The notes under the pieces were generated by a model. That model was given only the letters and a program-made list of their open reading frames with translations. It searched no databases and was not told the origin of the DNA. Shown here piece after piece: positions 18,564-27,456 of a stretch of DNA of 64,000 nt. Both the position numbers and the translations under genes were made by a program. Where the stretch lies: assembly GCF_003813775.1 (NCBI RefSeq), contig NZ_RPDH01000001.1:930001-994000 (forward strand), in the 5' to 3' direction. Origin of the DNA: Chitinophaga lutea. Lineage in GTDB: Bacteria > Bacteroidota > Bacteroidia > Chitinophagales > Chitinophagaceae. Numbering within the stretch: the first letter of the stretch is position 1; each line of letters begins with the position of its first letter.

Positions 18564-19718
18564 ATGCATCAACTCATCACCACCTGCCTGCTGGCCATCG
18601 GGATTCCCGGAATAGCCGCCGCGCAGGAGTTTACCCTCTCCGGCACTTTTACCGGCAGCAGCACACCTTATCTGTACCTGCGGTACACCAACGATAAAGG
18701 CGTGTGGACGACAGACAGTATCGACGTCAGCAAAACCGGCCGGTTCACTTTCAGGGGAAGCATCGCCGGCCCCGCCCAGGCCAGCCTCACCGGAAAGATG
18801 GCCACCCGCAGCATGGACGACCCGAACTTCGTCGACTTCTTCATCGAACCTGCGCAGATGACAGCCACAGTGAAAGAACATGCCTTCAAACAGATCCATA
18901 TCACCGGCAGCGCCATGCAGGCGGAAATGGACGCGCTCAAGCAGCGGAAGGCGCCGCTGGAAGAAAAATGGAAACCCTTCTTCCGCTCGCTCGATTCGGT
19001 CGGCAAAATCGACAACTTCAAGGCGCAGGAAATGAAAGAAGGACTGAAGCCTTACTACGATGAAATGCAAAAGATCGACTTCGCTTACATCGATTCGCAT
19101 CCGAACGCTTTTCTCACCGCATACCTGCTGAACCGGTACGCTACCAAACTCTCCGCGGAAAAATTATCCGTATATTACAATCAACTGCCCGAACAGGCGA
19201 AAACATCGTTCGGCAAAAGGCTCAAAGAAGAACTGGAGCGCAAGAAGCTGGGCGTGGAAGGCACTATCGCAGCCGCATTCAGCACCACCGACATTAACGG
19301 CCAGCCGCTGGCGCTCAGCGACTACAAAGGAAAGTATGTACTCCTCGATTTCTGGGCCAGCTGGTGTTTACCCTGCCGCAAAGGCAACCCGCACCTGAAG
19401 GAGCTCTACGCCCGCTATAAAAACAAAGGCCTTGAAATCATCGGCGTTTCCGACGACGACAGCAAACCCGAGGCCTGGAAAAAAGCGGTGGCGCAGGACG
19501 GCATCGGTATGTGGAAACATGTGTTGCGCGGCCTCGACTGGGATAAAATCCGCAACAACGTACCCAACGAAAAAGACATCTCGAAAAAGTACGGCATCTA
19601 TTCCCTGCCCACCAAAATCCTCATCGACCCGCAGGGCAAGGTGATCGGGCGGTATGAAGGCGGTGACCAGGACGACGATAAGATGGATGCCAAACTGAAA
19701 TCCGTATTCGGCCAATAA
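18564..19718 (+). CDS. TlpA-like thioredoxin with N-terminal DUF4369-type domain
   Basis: A 384-residue exported thiol-disulfide oxidoreductase. A signal peptide (about residues 1-20) is followed by a beta-rich DUF4369-type domain, a helical middle part and a C-terminal thioredoxin fold with the redox motif CLPC (residues 268-271) in FWASWCLPCRKGNP. Such proteins reduce or exchange disulfides in the periplasm. It begins 12 nt after the SusD gene and is followed 16 nt later by a second protein of the same type, so the four genes form an operon with the SusC/SusD pair. Its substrate is unknown. Confidence 0.92.
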   Translation: MHQLITTCLLAIGIPGIAAAQEFTLSGTFTGSSTPYLYLRYTNDKGVWTTDSIDVSKTGRFTFRGSIAGPAQASLTGKMATRSMDDPNFVDFFIEPAQMTATVKEHAFKQIHITGSAMQAEMDALKQRKAPLEEKWKPFFRSLDSVGKIDNFKAQEMKEGLKPYYDEMQKIDFAYIDSHPNAFLTAYLLNRYATKLSAEKLSVYYNQLPEQAKTSFGKRLKEELERKKLGVEGTIAAAFSTTDINGQPLALSDYKGKYVLLDFWASWCLPCRKGNPHLKELYARYKNKGLEIIGVSDDDSKPEAWKKAVAQDGIGMWKHVLRGLDWDKIRNNVPNEKDISKKYGIYSLPTKILIDPQGKVIGRYEGGDQDDDKMDAKLKSVFGQ

Positions 19719-19734
19719 CTATTAAACGTTTCAT

Positions 19735-20865
19735 ATGCTCAACAGACATGTTTTAACCCTCGCCATGCTCGCCGCTACCACATTGGCTACCGCAGCGGCC
19801 ACCGCACAAACCAACACCGTGGTGGAAGGCAAACTGGCCGGTCTGCAGGAAGGCACGGTGGTGTACCTGGCACCGATATTTGCCTCCTCCACCAAACGTG
19901 ATTCCGTGATCGCCGGTAAAGGCGGCTTCCGTTTTAATATACAGGTAACCGATGGCGACATCTACCTGCTCCAGATTGGAAAAGAGAGGAATGCCGCCGG
20001 CAGCGCGCAGTTATTTTACCTGCAACCGGGTACCCTGCAACTGACCGGCCCCGGCCCGTTGTTGACGGATGCCGTTTACAGCGGCAGCAGCTACGCGGCG
20101 GATCTGAACAGCCTCGCCAAAGCCGCGAAAACGGAACCGGCTTTCATTGAAGCGGCCGCCCTCGGTAAAGCCATGAACGAAGCGTACCAGCAGAAAGACA
20201 CGGTAAAGATGAAAGACCTTCAACAGCAATACCGGCGTGTGGATTCCATCAAATCCATTTATTACAGGGAGTGGGTGCGGCAACACCCCGCTTCTCCCGT
20301 CAGCGCCATGGTGCTTTCATTTTATCTCCGCGAAACGGATATGGACAAATTGCAGCAGCAGCTCAACCAGCTAACGCCCGCCGCGAAAAAGAACGCGCCC
20401 GGTAAAAAGATGCAGCACAGCATCAATGCGTCGAAAGCGACCGCCATCGGCAAGGTGGCGCCGGAGTTCACACAAAACGACACATTGGGCAAACCGGTTT
20501 CCCTGAAAGATTTCCGCGGTAAATACGTGCTTATCGATTTCTGGGCCAGCTGGTGCGTGCCCTGCCGCAAAGAGAACCCGGCGGTAGTGAAAGCGTTCAA
20601 CGCATTCAAAGATAAAAACTTCACCATCCTCAGCGTGTCGCTCGACCGTCAGGATGCAAAAGACAAATGGCTCAAAGCCATCCACGACGACAACCTCACC
20701 TGGACGCATGTATCCGACCTGAATTTCTGGGACAACGCGGTATCGCGCCAGTACGATATCCGTTCCATTCCCGCCAACTATCTGCTGGGGCCGGACGGCG
20801 TCATCCTCGCCAAGAACCTGCGGGGTGAAGAACTGGAGAAGAAACTGGAAGAAGTGATCAAATAA
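19735..20865 (+). CDS. second TlpA-like thioredoxin (DUF4369 plus TlpA domain)
   Basis: A 376-residue exported protein, a distant paralogue of its neighbour. It has a signal peptide ending near ATAAATAQTN, a DUF4369-type domain (about 25-125), a linker helix region and a TlpA domain with CVPC (residues 274-277) in FWASWCVPCRKENP. Both active cysteines are present, so it should be redox active. The gene closes the operon and is followed by a perfect bidirectional terminator shared with the convergent SusD gene. Confidence 0.92.
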   Translation: MLNRHVLTLAMLAATTLATAAATAQTNTVVEGKLAGLQEGTVVYLAPIFASSTKRDSVIAGKGGFRFNIQVTDGDIYLLQIGKERNAAGSAQLFYLQPGTLQLTGPGPLLTDAVYSGSSYAADLNSLAKAAKTEPAFIEAAALGKAMNEAYQQKDTVKMKDLQQQYRRVDSIKSIYYREWVRQHPASPVSAMVLSFYLRETDMDKLQQQLNQLTPAAKKNAPGKKMQHSINASKATAIGKVAPEFTQNDTLGKPVSLKDFRGKYVLIDFWASWCVPCRKENPAVVKAFNAFKDKNFTILSVSLDRQDAKDKWLKAIHDDNLTWTHVSDLNFWDNAVSRQYDIRSIPANYLLGPDGVILAKNLRGEELEKKLEEVIK

Positions 20866-20882
20866 CCGGACAAGACTACAAC

Positions 20883-20917
20883 AAAAAAGGCCGCCTCCAT
20901 GGAGGCGGCCTTTTTTT
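20883..20917. terminator. bidirectional terminator
   Basis: AAAAAAGGCCGCCTCC and GGAGGCGGCCTTTTTT form a perfect 16-bp palindrome around AT. It serves both the plus-strand thioredoxin gene and the convergent minus-strand SusD gene. Confidence 0.95.
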
Positions 20918-20933
20918 ATGGCTGCAAGGAATA

Positions 20934-22697
20934 CTACTCCAGCGTAGGGTTAAACGCTCCGCCCCAGTTGTTGTTCTGCACCAGGTTCCTGTTCCTGTCG
21001 AGAATATCGCTCTGGATGGGGAAGAAATAATATTTCTCCGGCACCACGTTCACTTTCACACCGGAGCGCGGCACCTGCAGCAGGCTGTACCGGAAGTTGG
21101 CTTCCGTCAGCTGGTACGCGGTGGCTTTGGTACGCGCTTCGCTCATGGGCATGTCGGCGCCTCCGGGCTGGATGGCGATGGCTTCCACACCGGTTTTGGT
21201 GGTTCCGTCGAGTCGGTTGAGCATGCGCAGGCGGCGCAGGTCCCAGAAGCGGTGCCCTTCGAAACAGAACTCGATGTTCCGCTCCGCAAGAATAGCCTCG
21301 CGCATGGCTTCGCGGGTGGTGGCCGTGATGCCGTAATTCCCGGCTGCCCCGGGCTCAATACCGGCGCGCTGGCGGATTTCTTTCAGGATAGCAAGCGCTT
21401 CGGCGATCCTGCCGGTTTCATTTGCCGCTTCGGCATAGTTCATCATCACCTCCGCAAAACGCATCAGCACAAAATCCACGTCGTACTGCTGCACTTCCGC
21501 CTGTTTGAGGCGCAGCAGGCTGTTTTTGAGGACGAAGAAACCGGTGTAACGGTCGAGGTTGGTGGAGTTCACCCCGGCAACGGGATTCACCCCGAAATCG
21601 TCCAGCTCGTGCGCGATGCCCAGCGACGTGTACTGGCGTTTGCCCGCCTTGCCTGACACCTCATACACTTTGCCGTTCCACACCACGGATTTATCGAAAC
21701 GCGGGTCGCGGTTCTCCCAGTAGCTTTGCAGGAACTGCGCGTCTGTTTTGTAATACAGGCCGGTAGGATCGTTATACAGCTTGCCGTCTTTCATCGGGAA
21801 AGTTTTCACAAACTCCCAGGTAGGCGTTGAGTTGGCGGGGCCGCGGCTTTCAGAGCCGGGGCGCACACCATTGTCCCACTCGGTGGTTTTATTCGGATAG
21901 GCATTCACCACGGCAAATACCGTTTCGGGGCCTTTTTCCACCAGCGCGATGTCGCTGTAGTTGGTCACCAGGCGGTAACCCTGCGCCTTCAGTTCGTCGT
22001 ACGCCGTTTTGGCGGCGGTGTAGGCATCGTTCCAGTACGCGTTGTTCCAGGGATTGGAAGGATTGAACTGCGGAGACGCTTTGTACAGCAGCACCTTCGC
22101 TTTGAAGGCCATGGCAAAGTTGGCGTCTATTTTCCCATAGTCCGGCGAAGAAGCGAGATGGCGCTTCGGCAGTTTGGCGATGGCTTCGTCGAGATCTTTC
22201 ACGATCAGTTCGAAGCACTCTTTCGTGGAGTTGCGCGGCGTATGCAGGCTGTCTGTATACCGGTCCTGCGGCTCCGTGATATACGGCACCCCGCCGTAAT
22301 ACGTCACCATTTCGAAATACGTGTAGGCGCGCATGAATTTGGCCTGCGCGGCGATCACGTCTTTCAGCTCCTGCTTCAACCCGCCTTCGGCCACATCCTT
22401 GATGGCCTGGTTGATCAGGCGGATGCGGTTGTAATTCCAGATCTTGAATTCACCGTTGGAAATGGTGATACGGTCTGCATACCAGAAAATGCCCGCCAGC
22501 TGTTCGCTTTTCTGCTCCAGGCTGGGGCTCCAGTTGCCGAACATCGGGTAGAGGCCCGCCATGTAAGCATTGGCCAGGTTCTCGTCGTTCCAGACCTCGT
22601 CCGGGTTATAGTTCTTGAGATCCTTGATGTCGAGCACTTTCTTACAGGAAGCAAACATGCCTGCCAACACCAGTATTATTAAGGTTATCTTTTTCAT
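20934..22697 (-). CDS. SusD/RagB-like lipoprotein, second locus
   Basis: A 587-residue lipoprotein with lipobox FASC (Cys18). The SusD fold is seen in the N-terminal half (KFMRAYTYFEMVTYYGG) and the RagB/SusD C-terminal segment (LAERNIEFCFEGHRFWDLRR). I use the ATG at 22697 (MKKITLIIL); two more in-frame ATGs three and nine bases upstream are possible. It follows its SusC by 18 nt. No sigma/anti-sigma pair and no degradative enzyme accompany this pair, so its ligand is unknown. Confidence 0.95.
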   Translation of the reverse strand: MKKITLIILVLAGMFASCKKVLDIKDLKNYNPDEVWNDENLANAYMAGLYPMFGNWSPSLEQKSEQLAGIFWYADRITISNGEFKIWNYNRIRLINQAIKDVAEGGLKQELKDVIAAQAKFMRAYTYFEMVTYYGGVPYITEPQDRYTDSLHTPRNSTKECFELIVKDLDEAIAKLPKRHLASSPDYGKIDANFAMAFKAKVLLYKASPQFNPSNPWNNAYWNDAYTAAKTAYDELKAQGYRLVTNYSDIALVEKGPETVFAVVNAYPNKTTEWDNGVRPGSESRGPANSTPTWEFVKTFPMKDGKLYNDPTGLYYKTDAQFLQSYWENRDPRFDKSVVWNGKVYEVSGKAGKRQYTSLGIAHELDDFGVNPVAGVNSTNLDRYTGFFVLKNSLLRLKQAEVQQYDVDFVLMRFAEVMMNYAEAANETGRIAEALAILKEIRQRAGIEPGAAGNYGITATTREAMREAILAERNIEFCFEGHRFWDLRRLRMLNRLDGTTKTGVEAIAIQPGGADMPMSEARTKATAYQLTEANFRYSLLQVPRSGVKVNVVPEKYYFFPIQSDILDRNRNLVQNNNWGGAFNPTLE

Positions 22698-22715
22698 AAT
22701 CATCATACTTTACCA

Positions 22716-25700
22716 CTAGAATTTAATATCTGCACCGAAGGTGAAGGCTTTCATGACAGGATAAGAATCGTAGTTCTTCTGTTCGGGATCATGAAACTCC
22801 TTCATGGCCGAAAATGCGAACAGGTTGGTGCCGTTGAAGTACACCTGTGCGCTGCTGAGGCGAAGGGCGTTTACCCACGACTTCGGCAGTGAATAGGCCA
22901 GGTTCAGCATTTTCAGGCGCAGGTAAGCGCCGTTGCGGATCCAGAAAGAAGACGAACCTGTACCCGATTCGAACCAGTTGTTGCCCACCGGGCGGGGATA
23001 TTTGCCGTTCGGTGTTTCGGGCGTCCATACATCACCGGCCCAGATGGGATAATAAGGCCGTACGGCGCCGCCGTGCTGGCGCATGCCTTCCCCTTCCTGG
23101 TTACTGATGATGCGGTCGTATCCGCTCACTCCCTGGAAAAGCGTTTGCAGCGCGAAGTTTTTGTAAGAGATATTCAGCCCGATGCCGAAGTTGACGCGCG
23201 GTGCGGCATTCTCTGACAGCAGCTGGTTATCGTTCCCGTCGATTTTACCGTCGGGGCCGGGTTTGTACCCATCCCCGCGCACGTCTTCAAAAATCAGCCC
23301 GCCCAGGTAAGGCTTCCGCCCGAACTGGGTGAAACCCTTCGCCAGCAACTCATCCAGCTGCTCCTGCGTGCGCACGATGCCAAGTGACTTGAGACCGACG
23401 ATGCGGTTGTGCGGCCGGCCGATCCGGGATTCGAAATTCCGGAAACCTCCGGGGCCGAAGGCGGCAGACTCATCGTAAATATCCCAGCGGTCTTTGGCAT
23501 AACCCACATTGGCGGTCACGGAATAATTGATCTGGTTACCGGCTGCTTTGTCGCGCCACTCGAGCGACAACTCGCCGCCCCTGTAAGAGCGCGCGGCATA
23601 GTTTTCCGGCGCCAGCGCCTGGCCATAGTTGTCCGGCAGCCTTACCAGCCGCGAGCCGAGAATGTCGGTTTCCTTGCGCACGAACACGTCCACACTACCG
23701 TTGAGGCGGTTGCGGAGCAGCGCGAAATCGACACCGGCATTGTACGAACGGGAAGTGGTCCACGTCAGGTTCGGGTTGGGCGTGCTGCCCGGCGCAATGG
23801 CCTGGTAGAGCCGGTCGCCGAACATATAACTGCCGGAATTCACATACACGGGATGATACTGGAACGCCGCGATCTTTTCCGCATTCACATTCAGGTCGTT
23901 CCCCGTGATACCGAAAGACGCGCGCAGCTTGAGGTCGTCGAATGCCTTGGTGAGGCTGCGGAACCACGTTTCTTCAGATACGCGCCAGGCGGCGGATACA
24001 GACGGGAAAAAGCCCCAGCGTTTGGTTTCCGGGAAGAGGGTGTTGCCGTCGTACCGGAAAGAAAATTCCGCGATGTAGCGGCTGTCGTAATTATAGTTCA
24101 AACGGCCTATCCACGACTGGCGTGCGCCGATGGAATCCCATCCCCCGGAGTTCCTGAACTGCCGGTCGCTGGGATAGGCAAAAAACTGGTCGTATGCCGC
24201 CACGGGATTTTCCGCACGGGCCATCGCACCATAGCCGCCCATTTCCGCCTGTTCGAATACCGCCAATGCATCAATGCCGTGTTTGCCGAAGTTCCGGGTG
24301 TAGTTCACGAACCAGTTGAACTGGTAGCTCCAGGTGGTATTGATGTCGTAGTTCATGAACGGCTGGTTCTGGCTGAACGTAAAAGTGTTGGTTTTGTTCG
24401 GGTCCGGCGCGGCGGGCAGGAAGCGGTTGCCGTCCGGATCCGCCTGGTTGAACACGTAGTTTTTCTGGTAAGTGAGGAAACGCTTGCGCATGTAGTCTTC
24501 CCCCACATAGTTGCCGGACACTTTGGTGCTCAGGCCCTTTACGTATTTGTCGAGATTGATGTCGAGCGTAAGGATGCTGCTCATCTCCCGCTGCCGCGTA
24601 CGGATATACCGGTTGCCGATCACCTGGTCGATCACGCTCCAGGCCTGCCAGCTGCCCATGGGCGTTTGCACGGGATAGGGCGTTACGTAATCGGCCGGCG
24701 TTCCGTCGGCTTCCGTGTAGAACGGGTAAGTTTTCGGCCAGTTGAATGTTACGCGGTAGAGGTCGGACACGTCGAAGTCATCGTCGCCGGTGAAAGGCCA
24801 GAAAAAGCGGTCGAGATTCTGTTGCGAGCCCGCTATGTTGAGGCTTACCTTGATGGCGTCGCTCACTTTGGCGGTCACGTTGCTGCGCAGGTTGAATTTG
24901 TTGTGCGAGAGGTTTTTGTAAGAACCTTCCTCCCCGCGGTAGCTGATGAGCGAATAATACGTAATCCGCTCCGAGCCGCCCGCCACGCTCAGTGAATGAC
25001 GCTGGCTGTGCGGGTTCTGCCAGATAAAGTCGTGCACGTTGTAGCTCCTGTTCTTAAAATAGTCGAACTCCTCCGGCCCGTTAGGCGGCGCGGTGCCGTT
25101 GAACTGCGCTACGCGGTTCTGGTAGATCAGTTCGTCGGTAGCCGTGGTTTTGTCGGACAGCAGTTCCATGGTGGGGCGGTTGGTGGTGTAGTTGGTCTGG
25201 AAGTTGAACACCGGCTTCTGGGTAGCGCCCTTTTTAGTGGTCACCAGCACCACGCCGTTGCCCGCGCGGGAACCGTAGATGGACGCCGTGGCCGCATCTT
25301 TCAGAAAACTCATCTGGTCTACTTCCGCCGCTTCCAGTGCGTCGAAGTCGGATTTGTCGCGCACTACCCCGTCGATCACATACAGCGGATCGCCGAAGCT
25401 GCCGCGGATGCGCACGGCAGAGCTGGCGCCCGCCAGGCCCGAGGTGTTGGTTACGTTCACACCCGGCGCACGGCCCGCGAGGGCGTTAGACAGGTTGGAT
25501 GGCGCGATGTTCTGGATATCCGCCGATTTGACGGCGGTGATGGCCCCGGTGAGGTTCACCTTTTTCTGCTGGCCGTAACCTACCACCACCAGCTCGTTGA
25601 GGCCTTTGGCCGCCATGGCCATCACCACGTCGATGCGTGGTTTGCCCGCAACAGGCACTTCCTGTTGTTCATATCCTACAAAGCGGAATACGAGCACCGC

Positions 25701-25955
25701 GTCGGCATTCGGAACGCTGAGCGCATACTCGCCGCTGACGTTGGTAACGGTGCCCTGCTGCGTGCCTTTGATGGCAACGGAAACGCCCGGCAGGATGGCG
25801 CCCGTGGCGTCGGTTACTTTACCGGTAATGCGCTGGCCGGTCTGCGCCTGTGCGCCCAGTGCCAGGCAACAGAAAAAAAGCAGCAACTGCACTGCTTTGC
25901 CCAGGCTTCGCGCGGAGAAACCGGTGCCTCCGGCGCTTGGAATAGTTGAATACAT
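22716..25955 (-). CDS. SusC/RagA-type TonB-dependent transporter, second locus
   Basis: A 1079-residue outer-membrane transporter. A signal peptide (LLLFFCCLALGAQAQ, about residues 23-37) leads to a carboxypeptidase-regulatory-like domain (ITGKVTDATGAILPGVSVAI), a plug with SFLKDAATASIYGSRAGNGV and a barrel ending FTFGADIKF. Unlike the transporter at 13570-17073 it has no STN domain, so it is not expected to signal to an anti-sigma factor. The start at 25955 (MYSTIPSAGG) is chosen because it gives a compact signal peptide; in-frame ATGs upstream to 26033 would add up to 26 residues. Confidence 0.94.
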   Translation of the reverse strand: MYSTIPSAGGTGFSARSLGKAVQLLLFFCCLALGAQAQTGQRITGKVTDATGAILPGVSVAIKGTQQGTVTNVSGEYALSVPNADAVLVFRFVGYEQQEVPVAGKPRIDVVMAMAAKGLNELVVVGYGQQKKVNLTGAITAVKSADIQNIAPSNLSNALAGRAPGVNVTNTSGLAGASSAVRIRGSFGDPLYVIDGVVRDKSDFDALEAAEVDQMSFLKDAATASIYGSRAGNGVVLVTTKKGATQKPVFNFQTNYTTNRPTMELLSDKTTATDELIYQNRVAQFNGTAPPNGPEEFDYFKNRSYNVHDFIWQNPHSQRHSLSVAGGSERITYYSLISYRGEEGSYKNLSHNKFNLRSNVTAKVSDAIKVSLNIAGSQQNLDRFFWPFTGDDDFDVSDLYRVTFNWPKTYPFYTEADGTPADYVTPYPVQTPMGSWQAWSVIDQVIGNRYIRTRQREMSSILTLDINLDKYVKGLSTKVSGNYVGEDYMRKRFLTYQKNYVFNQADPDGNRFLPAAPDPNKTNTFTFSQNQPFMNYDINTTWSYQFNWFVNYTRNFGKHGIDALAVFEQAEMGGYGAMARAENPVAAYDQFFAYPSDRQFRNSGGWDSIGARQSWIGRLNYNYDSRYIAEFSFRYDGNTLFPETKRWGFFPSVSAAWRVSEETWFRSLTKAFDDLKLRASFGITGNDLNVNAEKIAAFQYHPVYVNSGSYMFGDRLYQAIAPGSTPNPNLTWTTSRSYNAGVDFALLRNRLNGSVDVFVRKETDILGSRLVRLPDNYGQALAPENYAARSYRGGELSLEWRDKAAGNQINYSVTANVGYAKDRWDIYDESAAFGPGGFRNFESRIGRPHNRIVGLKSLGIVRTQEQLDELLAKGFTQFGRKPYLGGLIFEDVRGDGYKPGPDGKIDGNDNQLLSENAAPRVNFGIGLNISYKNFALQTLFQGVSGYDRIISNQEGEGMRQHGGAVRPYYPIWAGDVWTPETPNGKYPRPVGNNWFESGTGSSSFWIRNGAYLRLKMLNLAYSLPKSWVNALRLSSAQVYFNGTNLFAFSAMKEFHDPEQKNYDSYPVMKAFTFGADIKF

Positions 25956-26451
25956 CTCGATGGTTTTATTGGTTGAGAATATGTGCATAGATGGAACAGT
26001 GAAAAAAACGGTTGACATGCGTGCAGTGATCACGGCGCTCTTGAGTGGCTCATCGTAACAGGTTTTTTAAAGCGGGAACAACAGGGCATAGCTCCGCCCG
26101 GTGGACGTTCGCCCGCAATAATTAAAAGATATATGTCGTGTGTATGCGCGGCGGGCGGTAAGGACATAGCTCCGCCCCGTCAGTCTCTGGCCCGCCTGCA
26201 ATAATTCATTGATGGAACAAATAGGTTTCCGCAGCTTATAACGACTGCATGGTTTTAGTTGATAGCGTTCACTGCGTTGATATGGCTTCGATTTAAACTC
26301 TTAGTGCTTACATACTATCGCCATAAATATAATTCCTGATCCTTCATTTTCATAGTTTTTTTTAACAATTCATTTATTAATAAAGAGTGGCACACAGCTG
26401 TTTTATAGACGCGCAGGGCATATCTTTTTTTCTCGTTATCTTCATCATACC
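25956..26451. other. intergenic region with a degenerate 78-bp direct repeat
   Basis: This gap between divergent genes holds two related blocks: CATAGCTCCGCCC at 26087 and again at 26165, each followed within 25-35 bp by CAATAATT, at a spacing of 78 bp. The left part would be the leader or promoter of the minus-strand SusC. Near the exonuclease start, TATCTTTT at about 26421 approaches the -7 consensus with one mismatch. I see no gene here. Confidence 0.6.
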
Positions 26452-27453
26452 ATGGAACCCGTACTTACTTTTACGGACAACGGCATTTACTGCCCCGCCG
26501 GCGATTTTTACATCGATCCCTGGAAGCCCGTTCCCCGTGCGGTGATCACCCATGCCCATTCCGACCATGCCCGCTGGGGCAACGACCATTACCTCTGCAC
26601 CAAAGATTCGGTGCCGCTGCTGCAGTTACGGCTGGGAAAGGAGATCAGCGCGCAGGGGCTTTCTTACGGCGAAACGTTGCGGTTCAACAATGTGCAGGTG
26701 TCATTTCATCCCGCCGGGCACATGATCGGCTCCGCGCAGGTGAAAGTGACGGTAGACGGGCAGACGTGGGTGGCCAGCGGCGATTACAAAACCGAAAACG
26801 ACGGTATTTCAGGGGCCTTCGAGCCTGTGAAATGCCATGTGTTCATCACCGAATCCACCTTCGGCCTGCCCATCTACCACTGGAAAACGCAGCAGCAGAT
26901 CATGAGCGATATACAGGCATGGATATACAAAAACAAACAGGCCGGTAAAAACAGCGTGCTGCTGGCGTACAGCCTCGGGAAGGCACAGCGGCTGATCTAT
27001 AATCTCCGCGGGGCGGTGGAGCGTTTCCTCGTGCACGGCGCCATTTACAATGCGCACGAAACCCTGTTGCAGCATGGATGGCCCCTGCCACCGGTGGAGC
27101 TCATCACGCACGACACGCCGAAGGAACATTTTGCCGACAGCCTGATCATTTCCCCGCCCTCCGCCGCCGACTCCGCCTGGATGCGACGGTTCGCGCCTTA
27201 TTCGCTGGGCGTGTGCAGCGGGTGGATGCAGGTGAGGGGCAACGCCCGCCGGCAGAACGCCGACGCGGGGTTTGCGATTTCCGATCATGCCGACTGGCAG
27301 GGCCTGCTGCAAACCATCCGGCACACCGGTGCGGAAAAAGTATTCGTCACCCACGGTTTCAGCAGCGTGCTGGCCCGGTATCTGCAGGAAAACGGCATAG
27401 CGGCGGCGGAAGTCAAAACGGACTATGGCAGCGAAGAAGATACAACCGCGTAA
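26452..27453 (+). CDS. ligase-associated DNA exonuclease (metallo-beta-lactamase fold)
   Basis: A 333-residue nuclease of the MBL/beta-CASP-like group found next to ATP-dependent DNA ligases. The metal-binding motif THAHSDH is at residues 33-39 (His34, His36, Asp38, His39), and further ligands appear in FHPAGHMIGSAQ and ISDHADW. It is expected to trim DNA ends before ligation. The ligase starts 3 nt after its stop, so they are translated from one message. Its helicase and phosphoesterase partners occur 4 and 7 kb downstream. Function is family knowledge; activity is not tested here. Confidence 0.93.
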   Translation: MEPVLTFTDNGIYCPAGDFYIDPWKPVPRAVITHAHSDHARWGNDHYLCTKDSVPLLQLRLGKEISAQGLSYGETLRFNNVQVSFHPAGHMIGSAQVKVTVDGQTWVASGDYKTENDGISGAFEPVKCHVFITESTFGLPIYHWKTQQQIMSDIQAWIYKNKQAGKNSVLLAYSLGKAQRLIYNLRGAVERFLVHGAIYNAHETLLQHGWPLPPVELITHDTPKEHFADSLIISPPSAADSAWMRRFAPYSLGVCSGWMQVRGNARRQNADAGFAISDHADWQGLLQTIRHTGAEKVFVTHGFSSVLARYLQENGIAAAEVKTDYGSEEDTTA

Positions 27454-27456
27454 ACC

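Noticed and set aside
23409..24995. A 528-codon plus-strand frame inside the second SusC gene
   Set aside because: It is antisense to a well-supported SusC and is rich in Arg, His and Val as expected of the shadow of a GC-rich gene.
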